DNA of 64,000 nt, taken from Cephalopachus bancanus. Taxonomy: Eukaryota; Chordata; Mammalia; Primates; Tarsiidae. Under the pieces are notes generated by a model. That model saw only the letters and a list, made by a program, of their open reading frames with translations. It was not told the DNA's origin and did no database searches. The stretch covers positions 2,790,001-2,854,000 of the forward strand of contig JAPVLO010000181.1 in assembly GCA_027257055.1 (NCBI GenBank). Reading direction: 5' to 3'. Positions 37,360-47,975 of this stretch are shown here, piece by piece. Position 1 is the first letter of the stretch; each line of letters begins with the position of its first letter. Made by a program: the position numbers and the translations under genes.

Positions 37360-37670
37360 GGCCAGGTACGGTGGCTTATGCCTGTAATCCCAGCACTTTG
37401 GGAGGCCAAGACTGGAGAATCACTTGCGCTCAGGAGTTCAATAGCAGCCTAGGCAACATCATGAGACTTTGTGTCTACAAAAAATAAAAATAAAAAAACT
37501 AGCCAGGCATGATGATACACATCTCTAGTCCCAGTTACTTGGGAGACTGAGATGGAAGGCTTTCCTTAGTCCAGGAGATCAAGGCTGCAATGAGCTATGA
37601 TCATGCCACTATACTCCAGTCTGGGCAACAGAGACTCCAGGAAAAAAATATAAAAAATAAAAATTAAAAT
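37360..37670 (+). mobile_element. AluJ-like element, sense
   Basis: Old dimeric Alu ('ggccaggtacggtggcttat', 'caatgagctatgatcatgcc'). It has no lineage-specific 3' end. The A-rich tail is degraded and no TSD is clear. Confidence 0.87.
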
Positions 37671-38589
37671 GTGGGTACCATAGGAAATGGAATTTAAAAA
37701 AACAACTTCCTGTCAAACCAGGAGTCCTACTAGTGCTTCTTTAAAGATTTAAAAGAACACACAGACACTCACATTTTTCTGTTATTTGTTCAAAACATGA
37801 CCTACATATCTCTTGGCATTATAGTGGTTAATTTCTTCTGAAAAGATACCAGAGAGATTTTACTGAAGAGGCTGACTGAACTTTTTCTGTGAACAGAGCT
37901 TCAAATTTTGTGAGATAAGTGAAGAAAATGCATGGGCTTTGGGTGAGTGCATCTTGGTTCTGCGTGAGTTTATCAGGGAGATATCCCCCTACCTTCAGGG
38001 GCAACAGGACTTGAGGGCAGGGCCAGCTTCATAGCTCTACTGCAGCCCTGAGGACATCTGGCAGCTTCTGAACAGGCTATAAATGTCTCCAGAATATATT
38101 TTTCTCTCCAGAAAACAGTCCATTCTCTCTCTCATACTTGCTGCTGATTGCCTTCCTTTCCCCATGCAGGCATGTTAAAGAGAAACCAGAAGTGTAAGAC
38201 ATAACAGTTAGACTCGTTCATTTGGATTCCACAAATCCAGAATTTGAGATAAATCAGGCAGGAGCTATAATGAAGTTTCTGTATTTTCTCTGAATAAAAG
38301 ATTTATTTTGCAAATTACAGGGTAAGTAGGACTGCAGAGAAGTGGGGAAAGCTATTTTTTGAGTACCTTTGCAGTATTTCAGAAGCAACTATCAACAGGT
38401 AGTCATCTGATAAACTGATGAAACTGATGACTAATTATGCAGCACTACTTTTTAGTCAACTAAGCATTAAAACAACTCTTCCAGCGGGCATTTTGCAGCC
38501 TGGTTCCTAATTACAGTGTATATCCTGAAAAGTATTTAAACAGGGTATAATTTAGAATGTTTTACTAATTCAGATTACTAGGGAGTTTT
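37671..38589. other. Unassigned sequence
   Basis: Nothing recognised. Confidence 0.45.
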
Positions 38590-38785
38590 CAGATGTGATG
38601 TCTGGCCTAGTTATAGGGGTAAAGACCACTGGAACTTGAGGTTCAAATTTAGGTTCCATCATTTAATGAGATCTTGGGCAAGCTGCTGACTCTGTGAGCC
38701 TTGGTTTTCCCATTTGTACAGTGGGAAAATGATACCCATCTTTTGAAATTATTGTTAGGATTCTGTGGGAAGATCACCTTAATTT
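38590..38785 (-). repeat. MIR SINE, antisense
   Basis: 'gttcaaatttaggttccatc', 'gatcttgggcaagctgctga' and 'cccatttgtacagtgggaaa' appear in MIR antisense order. Confidence 0.8.
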
Positions 38786-39039
38786 TTTTTTTTAGTCACA
38801 TATTATGTTTTAAATGACCTTGACTCTTCTGGGTCCCTATACATTTCCTTTTTACATTTGAGGACTCAACTCTTTTTTTCTTTATTGTATGAATTCCAAA
38901 CTAAGGGACCTGGAGTCTCATCAGACGGGTTTTTTAATTAGCCCTATATAAAGTGGGTTACTTTACAACTTGACCCTGGCAAAACATCATATAAAAAATA
39001 AAGAAGGAAATAAAAACTCATCTCTTGGGAAAATTTGCA

Positions 39040-39520
39040 TCTGTGTATTCTCTTTCTAGGAGGTCCCCTGAGGAACTAGACATTTGTCACCTGTTCTCTC
39101 ACAGGGCTGTCACCTATGAGGTTTTATCTACGCAACAAGAAACTTGACTTCCTCAAAATCACCCACTTATCTCAACAAGGCATTTCCTTTACTGATTTCA
39201 AAATTCCTTAGGCAGAGCCTAACTTTTACTACCAATTGCCAGTCAGGAAGTCTTTGAATCTGCCTATGACCTGAACATCTCTCTGCTTGGAGATGGTCCC
39301 ACCTTCCCAGGCTGAACCAATGAAAATCTTGCATGTGTTGATTTATGGTTTTTTGTAACTTCTGTCTTCCTAAGAGGTATATAAGCAAGCTGCAGTTCAA
39401 TCACCTTGGACACATGTTCCCAGACCTCTTCAGATCATGCCACGGGCTAAGGTCACTCACATTTGACTCAGAATAAACCTTCTTAAATATTTTACAGAGC
39501 TTGATATTTTTCACCAGTAC
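39040..39520 (+). mobile_element. Probable solo LTR (class I ERV type)
   Basis: A TATA box ('aggtatataagcaagc', 39374-39389) is followed about 95 bases downstream by a poly-A signal within 'gactcagaataaaccttctt' and by 'tattttacagagc', an arrangement common in class I LTRs. Borders and TSD are not clear, and I cannot name the family. Confidence 0.5.
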
Positions 39521-40035
39521 ATTTTTGGGCTAGTGAGAACAGAACAAAGTAAGAACAAAATAGGGTTAGCCCTAAACACACATGTTGGCCAAGGGCTTGA
39601 CTAAACACTTCTATGTTCAGCAGGTCATGTAGATTCTGATGAAAAGTGTTCATTATCCTGATTCAAACTGTCAACTTCTCAGTTCATTGATTGTAAGATC
39701 TATTGATTCTTTTTTTCTTTTAAGAAAGCAGACTTACTACCATCTTGTACCTTTTCTATATTAAAAAGCAACACACACACAAAATTATTCATCTTTTCTC
39801 TACAGAGTTAGGTAGTTTTTGAGCAATTCAAACTTTGCAGAGTCCACCAGCATAGGTCATTCCCATTTCAACAACATTCTTGAACACATGACATGCAGAC
39901 ATTGCTTACCCACAAACAGCACTAAGTGATGAACTAGGAAATTCGGAGGCAGATCAAGCAATTTGATAAAGTAGAATGATTGGCAAGAAAGCAAAACAAC
40001 AAGTGAAAATTGGGAAAAAATGTCTGGCACACATA
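39521..40035. other. Unassigned flank of the provirus
   Basis: Nothing recognised. The five bases before the LTR are 'acata'. Confidence 0.45.
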
Positions 40036-40573
40036 TGTTATAACCAGAGTAAGAGAAAGGAGTTGCCACACACTGAGAGTCAAATTTTTGAGTTCTTTAA
40101 GAGCTGGCGGTCAAGAGGGGACTCATGTCTCCAAATGCTCTCGACCCTGAGCAAACCTAGCAACAAGCTTATGAAGGCAAAAATTGCAAGTGGGCTACAT
40201 AGCAGGGGAGTGAGGGAACAAGGAACTAAAACCAAAAGGGTTACAAAAATATAAGAATAAATTATGGGGATGTGGCAGGGGGAATTTTATAAGGAACAAT
40301 CTCTTGGTGCAACATTTTATTTCAGTTAACAAAGCATACAATTACACGAAACTAGTGGCTAAAGAATTTTCAAATGGTCAGCAAGAACAGCTCAAGGGGG
40401 GATCAAGGGTGTGGGTCTGTGGTCATAGGAACATTACAGCAACCACATGTACACACTGGGGGGGGTCAATTTCAGGTCAAGCAAGCAGCTAAGATGGAGT
40501 ATATTAATAAAATGGAGTTACACATGTTAAGCAAGCTATTTCAACCATTTTAGTTATTCTGTTAGGTATTTCA
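40036..40573 (-). repeat. 3' LTR of the provirus
   Basis: Pairs with 46436-46970 along its whole length. On the minus strand it begins with 'tgaaatacctaacagaat' and ends 'ggttataaca'. The poly-A signal-like ATTAAA of the other LTR reads CTTAAA here. Confidence 0.95.
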
Positions 40574-40585
40574 TTCCTCTCTTTT
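40574..40585 (-). other. Polypurine tract of the provirus
   Basis: The minus strand reads 'aaaagagaggaa' directly before the 3' LTR TG. This is the position and composition of a retroviral plus-strand primer. Confidence 0.85.
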
Positions 40586-40718
40586 AGTTGTGCATGAGTC
40601 AAATTGTTGACTCATTGGTCATGAGTATGGAATTATAATAGGTTTTTACATGCATAAGTTTTACAGAATTGATTTGTTGTTTTTATGAAGCTAACAATCC
40701 AGTTTAATATACAAGGCT

Positions 40719-41040
40719 CTATGCATAGAAACAGCAAGCTTCTCCGAGAGCAGTACAAAGTCCCCCTTGGGATAGGAAAAGCAAGTCTAAGCCTTTACGA
40801 TTTTGGAAGATAACTTTTGCTAGGGAGTTCACCTGGTTATGGAGTTGTTTTATAGAAGATTGCACATAATTTAAATCTGAATTAATGTCTTGTGCAACGT
40901 TAGCAAAACCAGTTAGTCCTAATTCTTTGTGGACCAGGACAGTGGTGCTGAGTGCAGCTGTTCCAGCTACACTGAACCTGATTAAGGCAGGCACTAGTAG
41001 GGGGACAGCATGTTTCTGACGGGTTGCCAGAAGACCAAGA
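40719..41040 (-). pseudogene. env: Env remnant: N-terminal part of the TM subunit only
   Basis: TM anchors and drives the fusion step of retroviral Env. The frame shows a degraded basic cleavage-site remnant (RQKH), a hydrophobic stretch, a heptad-like helix region and, near the end, a CX6CC motif (CTALGEACC), typical of gammaretrovirus-type TM. It stops just after 'FYA' at about 40719. Only ~145 bases separate that stop from the LTR, so the membrane anchor and tail are missing. Upstream it joins integrase text with no SU coding. Cannot make a functional envelope. Confidence 0.88.
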
Positions 41041-44000
41041 AGATTGAATAAAAAAGGCAGGAGATAGTCCTTCGTTTTGGAACTTCTTGATGAAAACCAG
41101 GTCTCCAGGCTGGAATGGATGACAAGGCGTGGAAGACAGGGTGGGCAAACCAGCACAGATGCTGGAGTGGACAGCAGCCTGGGCCTGCTGGAGGGACTTG
41201 AGATACTTTAACAGAGATTGATTCGTAATTTTTTCAAGAATGGGGTCCCGTAACCAGAGCAACAAAGGAGGGGGCTTTCCAAACCTGATTTTATATGGGG
41301 CAAACCCAGCCTTATAGGGGGTGCATTGGGCCTGAAGTAGAGCCAGAGGCAAAAGGTTTACCTACTTTTCACCAGTCTCTATTATTAATTTGGTTAAAGT
41401 AGTTTTTAAATTAGTTCATGCATTTTACTTGTTCAGAGCTTTGTGGTCGGTAGACAAAGTAATTTTTAGGTTATACCCAGTGCCTTGCTGACTAGTTAGG
41501 CTATGGAAGAGGTAAAGGCAGGACTGTTATTAGAGCCAATGAGAGAGGGAGGCCAAACCTAGGAATACCTTTATTTAGTAGAAACCTTGTAAATGTAAGG
41601 GCAGTTTTATTCTTTGTGGCAAAGGTTTTCACCCATCCAGAAAAATTATTTATAAACACTAGTAGTTATATCCCACATGGGAAGGTTTTATTTCAATGAA
41701 ATTTATTTTTTATTTTTGTTCGGGACTTAATTCTCAGGCCCTGATGCCGTCCAGTGGTCTGGGCCCTTGCTTTGCATTGACTTGGGCATAGGCAGAGCAC
41801 ATGGCGGCTGCCGTTGCAGCTATACTTTTAAGTTATTAATATGATAAAAATGGTTTAACAGTTTATTTTGGTGCTTCCCAAATGTATGGTAGAATGGTTG
41901 TCATACCAAAGTATGCTCGAGAGCTTCAGGCAAAATAATTTTAGAGTGTTTGACCCACCATCCTATAGGATCCTTGTGGGTCCCTGCCTGATCTGCTTGG
42001 CTTTTTTTGTTGTTGTTGTTTGTTTATTTTCTAGTTGTAGGTAGACTGTTTTGGAAGAGAAGGAACTGGAAAGGTCTTATTTAGCAGGATAGTCAGGGGC
42101 TCAGTTGGAAGTTCTGCTGCCTCTTGGGCCACTTGATCTGCCAGGTGATTTTTGGTTGCCTCTGGAGTGTCCAATTTTTGATGTCCCCTGTAGAGAATGA
42201 CAGTTACCTCTTTGGGAAGCCATATAGCCTCTAAAGGAGCGAAGATTTATTATTATTATTATTATTGCAGTAAGAAGTCCTCGTTTCTTGTAGATTATGG
42301 CATGGACATGAAGTATAGCAAAGGCATACTGGCTGTTGGGAAGATGTTTACCCACTTTTCTGTTCCCCAGCACAGGGCCTGGGTTAAAGCAATTAACTCA
42401 GTTTTTTGAGCCAAGGTACCTTGAAGAAATGCCTGTGACCAGATTATGTCATGAGCCATGGTTACAGCTGCACCAGCCTTGCGGCCTCCCCCTATTATCA
42501 GGCTGCTACTACCCGTGACTAGGTCATCATCAGCCTGACTTAAGGGAGTGTCCCGAAGATTAGATTGGCTAGCCTGAGAGATGTCCAACAGGTCTTCACA
42601 GTCATGAAGTGGTGTTTGAGGCATTGAATAGGAGAGAAAGTTAGTTTAGGTTGGTCACGTAGGAGGCTTTGATACTGGGTGATGAGTGAGTTTGACATAC
42701 AACAGTCAGATGCTCCCCAGAGCAGAGTTTCAACAGCATGGGAAACAGTTAACGCCAGGTTTTGACCAAAAGTCAATTTATCTGTTTTCTTAACTAGTGT
42801 GGCCTTGGCAGCAATGGCCCGGAGACAAGAGGGCCAGCCAGAGTCCACTGGGTCTTTTTGACAAGTAAGCCACTGGTCTCCTCCAGGGTTCTAAGGTCTG
42901 AGTGAGGACCCCTTTTGCAATTTCTTGTTCATGAATGAACAAGTTGAAAAGGCTTGGTAACATCTGGGAGGTCTAAAGCCGGGGCTTGAGTGAGAGCTGT
43001 CTTAAACTGCTGGAACACTTGTTCCTCAGTAGCAGTCCACTGCAGTGACTGGTCCCCAGTTGTGGCAGTGTATAGAGGTTTGGCAATTTCAGCAAAACTG
43101 AGGGTTCATAACCAGCAATACCCCACCACCCCCAGGAATTCCTGTACCTGTTTCTTTGTGGTTGGCATGGGATTTTGAAGAATGGCTTCTTTCTGGGCCA
43201 AAGTCAGGGCTTGCTTGCCCTTTGTTAGCCAGCATCCCAGGTAGAAAACTTCAGTTGAGCACAGCTATGCCCTTTTCACTGACACACGGTAGCCTAAGTC
43301 TTGGAGGAGCTGTAACAGAGTCTTAGTACCTTTTAAACAAGTATCTAAGTCTGCAGCCGCAAGCGATTATTTACATACTGGAGTAAAGTACATTCAGGGT
43401 ATAAGGAATGGAACCCTGACAAATCCTGCTGCAAGGCTTCCCTGAAACGGGTTTGGGGAGTTCTTGAAACCCTATGGTAACCGAGTCCAAGTTAGTTGGC
43501 TGGTGTCCCCTGAGTTCAGATTACAACCAGAGTGTGATGCTTTGCCAATCCTGGCAAGTTGGTCTCCACCCAGACTGAAGGAAATTCCTGCTATAACTGT
43601 AAAAGTAAATCTAGCAAGTTGGGAGAATCAGAAGAAGTTATTTTTTAGAAAGCGGAGCAGTGACTGCTAGCATTTGATAAGCAGTGTCAGTAGGAATATA
43701 CATTTTAGTTTCATCAGGTGAGAACATCATATATGTTTATAGTTTCCAGAGAAAATCCTTGGCCCATGAGAGAGTATGGGCAATCAGGGGCTATTAGAAA
43801 CAAGTGGAGACCCATTTCTTCCTAGGTTAACCTTCTGGTTGGAGGTGAACTTGCAGTTTGTTATTGCCCCTGTTGTCCCTTGAACAGAAATTTGCTTCTT
43901 GGACATGGGCCATAATGGTGACTTTAGGACAATTCCACCCCAGTGTCTACTAAAAGTTGGATTGGGTGGCCTCCAATAGCAGTGGCTATTATGGGCTCTT

Positions 44001-44090
44001 GGGAGCCTAAGGAAAAGAGCCCTGGCCTCCTCAGTCTGATTATTTTCAGTTTCACCAGTAGAGGTCAGGACCAGAACTGACTTAGGGTCC
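41030..44090 (-). pseudogene. pol: pro-pol remnant (protease, RT, RNase H, integrase)
   Basis: Read on the minus strand. Protease: LVDTG at 43939-43953, catalytic Asp kept. RT: the catalytic box reads YVNN at 43366-43377, both Asp codons now AAT. RNase H: 'GGGRKAGAAVT' and 'QKTELIALTQAL' (42380-42520), with the first catalytic Asp missing from the TGSSS stretch. Integrase: both visible core Asp positions read Asn ('INFIEIKP' near 41680-41710, 'SNNSPAF' near 41511-41534), while the C-terminal 'PFQPGDLVFIKKF' (near 41080-41120) is kept. A (TTA)n run at 42247-42266 interrupts the RNase H/integrase link. Frameshifts are frequent, and the 3' end is lost at the deletion into env. Confidence 0.92.
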
Positions 44091-44099
44091 TTTGTCTTT

Positions 44100-45330
44100 G
44101 GGTGGCCAGGGCAATTTTTTACCCAGTGACCCAGCGTTTTACAATATGCACATTGATTCTTGGCTAGCTGGATGTGCCCAGTTTTCTTTTATTCCCTTTT
44201 TAGTTTTTCCCTTTGTTTTATGTGCTGGCCTCGAGCCAGGTTGGGAGGTCTGGATGGCAGCAATTAGTACTTTTGTCTGCCACTTTGTTGATCTGTCCAT
44301 TTTCTTATCTTCCTGTTTCTGTTTCTCAGCATCTCAGTTATTAAAAACTTTTCTGAGCTACCTTGAGCAGCTGAGAAATGTTAATTCCTGCAAAACCCTC
44401 AAGTTTCTGTAACTTTTTCCGGATGTCAGGGTCCGCTTTAGCCACAAAAGCCAAATTAATAGCCTAAGAATACTTTGGTGGAGGGGTCAAACAGGATATA
44501 GGTACGGAATGTCTCCTGAAGATGTTCAAGAAATGCCCCCGGTGACCCCTTGAGACCCTGAATAATCTCAGTAGGTTTGGAAAGATTAATAGGTTTTCGG
44601 ACTGCTCCCTTCAAACCAACTAACAGAGTCCGGTGATAAGTTTTTAATGTTTTAGACCCCTGCCGAAGTGTTAGGGTTCCAATCCAGGCAAAAGGAGGGA
44701 AAAACCTCCTCTAGCATTTCCTGACTTTTCTCCTCTGTACCAGCCACTGAGGCCAGGACAAATTCTCCTCTCTAATGCGCTCTGGCTTTTTAGAAATAAA
44801 TAGGGTTAAAAAGGAGCTGCTGGCAATTATCCCAGGTGGGAAGATGAATGCACATGATTGATTTTACCAGGAGCGGATTTTGGCAAGATTTTATTCTCTT
44901 GAGAAACAGGTAAAGCAAGTTTTCCTTGAAGAGTTAGCCAGAGGGTCTTTGTATATAGCACCCTGTTATTTTTAAGTTAGAAACTCTGTCTCTGTAGAGT
45001 ATGGTTTATGGGAAGGGTTCTGAGTCTTAAGAAAACATATCTTTAACCATGGAGGGGGGGTTGAACTACATTTAACCATTGGTCAATATAGGGAAACTGA
45101 TCAGAATGACCAGGGGACTCTGTAATGACCTTCCAGACAGACTAAGTAACATGAATATCCAGAGACCCTGTGGAGGGCTATTTAACATTAAATGCAGGCC
45201 AATCATTTTCACAGAGGGTCCAGGGTCTGCCTTTGGAGAGAAGGACACCATAGTCCTCCACAAACCTGACAGAGAAATTCCTTATTATACAGTCCAGGGG
45301 ACTGGAGGGCTTAGAAGCCCGTGACCTCAT
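44100..45330 (-). pseudogene. gag: gag remnant
   Basis: Gag builds the virion. The probable start ATG is at 45328-45330, followed by 'MRSRASKPSSPLDCI'. 'TLCENDWPAF' near 45190-45220 is the gammaretroviral matrix-type region. A stop (TAG) follows soon after, at about 45178. The NC zinc knuckle is kept at 44111-44152 as CAYCKTLGHWVKNC, fitting C-X2-C-X4-H-X4-C. The second residue is Arg, not the Gly needed for N-myristoylation. Many stops and frameshifts lie between. The 106-codon plus-strand frame at 44092-44412 is an antisense shadow. Confidence 0.88.
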
Positions 45331-45537
45331 GTTGTCAAAACCAGTAAAGTATAGGAGGCACCTGATGAAGATCAGACCTCCAACCACGAGAATATAAGCA
45401 AAGGCTAGTGGAAGTTTCTGGCCTGCTGACCAGTCTGAAAGTGCAACAGAAGCAAGCCTTGTGGCAAAGAACATAGCAAGAACGTAAAGCAGGGAAAGAG
45501 GCCAAGTGAGACAGGGATATAGAAATACCATAGGCAG
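45331..45537 (-). pseudogene. Open leader frame running into gag (glycoGag-like)
   Basis: The gag frame stays open upstream of its ATG for 67 codons, to an ATG at 45529-45531 preceded by CCT, CTG and a TAA stop. The leader has two hydrophobic segments, 'WPLSLLYVLAMFFATRLASV' and 'AYILVVGGLIFIRCLLYF', the second ending just before the gag Met. Murine leukaemia viruses make a membrane-bound glycoGag from a CUG upstream of gag, with a hydrophobic segment at this place. Homology is inferred from position and hydrophobicity only; chance is possible. Confidence 0.45.
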
Positions 45538-45728
45538 TTAGAGGTTAAAGCATATACCCAAACAGAAACCAGATACTAAACTGAGATGCTGTTCAGCCAA
45601 TGTCTTTAGTTTAATGCACAATGTCTAAGGAGTGGCCTCATCAGACAGAGGACTGACAGGTCGTGAATTCTGTGAATGCATAACGAACAATGAGCAAACA
45701 ACAAACAAACAATTAAAACACAATGACA

Positions 45729-46019
45729 AGCGGGGCTTGGTGGCTCAGTCTGTAATCCCACGCCTTTGGGAGGCTGAGGTGAGTGGATTGCCTGAGCCCG
45801 TGGGTTCAAGACCCACCTGGGCAGCGAGACCTCATCTCTACAATGAAATTTAAAAAATCAGCCGGGCGTGGTAGCGCATATCTGTAATTCCGGCTACTTG
45901 GAAGGCTGAAGCGGAAGGAGCACCGGAGCCCAGCAGGTTGAGGCTGCAGTGGCCAGGAGCCTGCCACTGCACTCCAGTCTGGGTGACAGAGTGAGACTCC
46001 AACTCAAAAAAAAAAACAA
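45729..46019 (+). mobile_element. Lineage-specific Alu in the proviral leader
   Basis: TSD 'aaaacacaatgaca' at 45715-45728 and 46020-46033. It lies opposite to the provirus. It post-dates the provirus, since both TSD copies are leader sequence. Confidence 0.94.
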
Positions 46020-46066
46020 AAAACACAATGACAGACAGGGCATGTCCAACCAAGTCAGAAGAGTTA

Positions 46067-46132
46067 TGGATCCCTGGAACAACCTCTGGGCAGAAAATGG
46101 ATCCCTGGAACAACCTTAAGGCAGAAAACCAA
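46067..46132. repeat. 33-bp tandem duplication in the proviral leader
   Basis: 'atggatccctggaacaacct' followed by a gcagaaa-ending remainder occurs twice head to tail, with small differences. The duplication lies between the primer binding site and gag. Confidence 0.85.
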
Positions 46133-46415
46133 AGGACTCTATTCAGCCATAGTCTTGGCCTAATGAATAGTGTCAGGCCATGACTCCCTTATACAGAATT
46201 GTGGCCACAAACAACAAAACAGACTCTTACCTCCTAGGAGAATGCAGACGGACTCTGGTTCTTTTTTAGGTGACAGGAATTCAGCAGTCACTCCAACTCC
46301 CTCCAAGCCAGATGAGAGGTTATGGGGCCCTGAATGACTCCGGGGGCACCTCCCCTATAACACCTCTGCCAAGCCGGGGGAGAGCTGGAGTAAGACTGCC
46401 TTCCAAGGTTGGCGA

Positions 46416-46433
46416 ATCTCACTGGGGCCTTCA
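46416..46433 (-). other. Primer binding site of the provirus, tRNA-Thr-like
   Basis: Two bases inside the 5' LTR the minus strand reads 'tgaaggccccagtgagat'. Against the 3' end of a vertebrate tRNA-Thr as I remember it, about 14 of 18 positions match. The position is certain; the tRNA identity is tentative. Confidence 0.6.
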
Positions 46434-46435
46434 AA

Positions 46436-46970
46436 TGTTATAACCAGAGTGCAAGAAAGGAGTCATCACTCACTGAGAGTCGAATTTTTGAGTTCTTTAA
46501 TAGCCAGCAGTCAAGAGGGAACTCATGTCTCCAAATGCTCTTGACCCTGAGCAAAACATGCCACAAGCTTATACAGGCAAAACCTGCAAGTGGGCTTCAT
46601 AGCAGGGGAGTGAGGGAACAAAGAACTAAAAACAAAAGGGAGTAAAAATATAAGAACAAATTATGGGGATGTGGCGGGGGGAACTTTATGAGGAACAATC
46701 TCTTGGCGCAACATTTGATTTCAGTTAATAAAGCATACAATAACACGGAACTTGTGGCTAAAGAATTTTCAAACGGTCAGCAAGAACAGCTCAAGGAGGG
46801 AACAAGGATGTGGTCTGTAGTCATGGGAACACTACAGCAACTACAGGTACACACTGGGGGGTTCAATTTCAGGTCAAGCAAGCAGCTAAGATGGAGGATT
46901 TTAACAAAATGGAGTTATTTATGTTAAGCAAGCTATTTCAACTATCTTAGTTATTCTGTTAGGTATTTCA
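46436..46970 (-). repeat. 5' LTR of the provirus
   Basis: TG...CA ends. Minus strand: a TATA-like 'cctgtataagcttg' (near 46560-46575) and a poly-A signal-like ATTAAA at 46496-46501 give plausible U3/R landmarks. 'ataactccattttg' near its 5' end recalls other class I primate LTRs. Confidence 0.93.
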
Positions 46971-47537
46971 GTAACAAAGGCTATGAAGTTCTAATATAAG
47001 AATGCAAAAATATAAGAGGCTACAAATCAATCAGAAATGTCAAGCAATTCAAAAGAAGACTGAACCTAGATTATTCTCTGCCAAGTCACAAAAAGAAATT
47101 CAAAGGGTCAAAAAGGGTTCTGAAAAGGATTGTGAAAAAAATTGCTAAATCTCATCAGGAATCTGAGAAATTTAAATAAAGCAACAGTGGCTCACCAATT
47201 TTGACTATCAGACTTGCAAAAGTTAAAAAGATAGATAATACTTAGTGCAAAGAATTTCAAAAAATGGGCATTCTCTAACACAAGTTTATTAGTTTTCTAT
47301 TGTTGTAGTAAAAAATTGCCAGAAATCTCATAACTTAACACAAATGTATTATCTTACAGTTTTGCAAGTCAGAAGTCCCACAGAACATCACTGGGTTCAG
47401 ATCACGATGTCATACCAGGCAGCATTCCTTTCTGGAGGCTTTAGGGTGAACCCATTTCCTTACCTTTTCTACTTCCTTGTTTTCTACAGGATACCAGCAT
47501 TTCTGGCCTCCTTCATACATCTTCAAAACCAGCAATG

Positions 47538-47865
47538 AGCCAGGCTTTGTGGCTCAGCCTGGCTGAGCCTGGTGGCTCAGTAATCCTGCACCTTTGGGAG
47601 GCTGAGGAGAGTGGATTGCCTGAGCCCGCGGGTTCGAGACCTGCCTGGCAGGTGAGACCTCATCACTATAATAAATCAAAAAATTAGCCAGGCGTGGTAG
47701 CATGCGCCTGTAATTCCAGCTACTCGGAAGGCTGAGGCGGAAGGATCGCCGGAGCTCAGGAGGTCGAGGCTGCAGTGGCCAGGAGCGGCCACTGCACTCC
47801 AGTCTGGGTGACAGATCGAGACTCCAACTCAAAAAAAATTAAAATAAAATAAAAATAAAAATAAA
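47538..47865 (+). mobile_element. Lineage-specific Alu, sense, with a small 5' duplication
   Basis: TSD 'aaaaccagcaatg' at 47525-47537 and, with one extra C, near 47866-47879. The first 50 bases carry a local duplication of 'ggctcagcctgg'. The tail is A-rich with AAAAT units. Confidence 0.92.
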
Positions 47866-47908
47866 AAACCCAGCAATGTTGCATCTCTCTGATTGCTCTT
47901 GTGTAGTC

Positions 47909-47910
<2 letters not shown>

Positions 47911-47973
<63 letters not shown>
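47911..47973. repeat. (CT)n microsatellite, 63 bp
   Basis: A pure CT run inside the MaLR LTR. Confidence 0.98.

Positions 47974-47975
<2 letters not shown>

Larger units (their letters stand above)
40036..46970 (-). mobile_element. Two-LTR class I (gammaretrovirus-like) endogenous provirus
   Basis: Direct terminal repeats (40036-40573 and 46436-46970) begin TG and end CA. The interior reads on the minus strand: primer binding site, leader, gag, pro, pol, a TM remnant of env, polypurine tract. It is replication-dead: stops and frameshifts throughout, RT and integrase catalytic Asp codons changed to Asn, env SU and membrane anchor deleted. The internal region is ~5.6 kb without its Alu, against ~7 kb or more for intact relatives. 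By eye the two LTRs differ at roughly one base in ten, so insertion is old. The flanks 'acata' and 'gtaac' do not form a TSD. Confidence 0.95.

Noticed and set aside
44092..44412. 106-codon plus frame in the provirus
   Set aside because: Antisense to gag NC; the zinc knuckle on the minus strand explains it.
47911..47973. CT run as a regulatory GAGA element
   Set aside because: Sits at the naturally CT-rich part of a MaLR LTR; simple microsatellite growth explains it.
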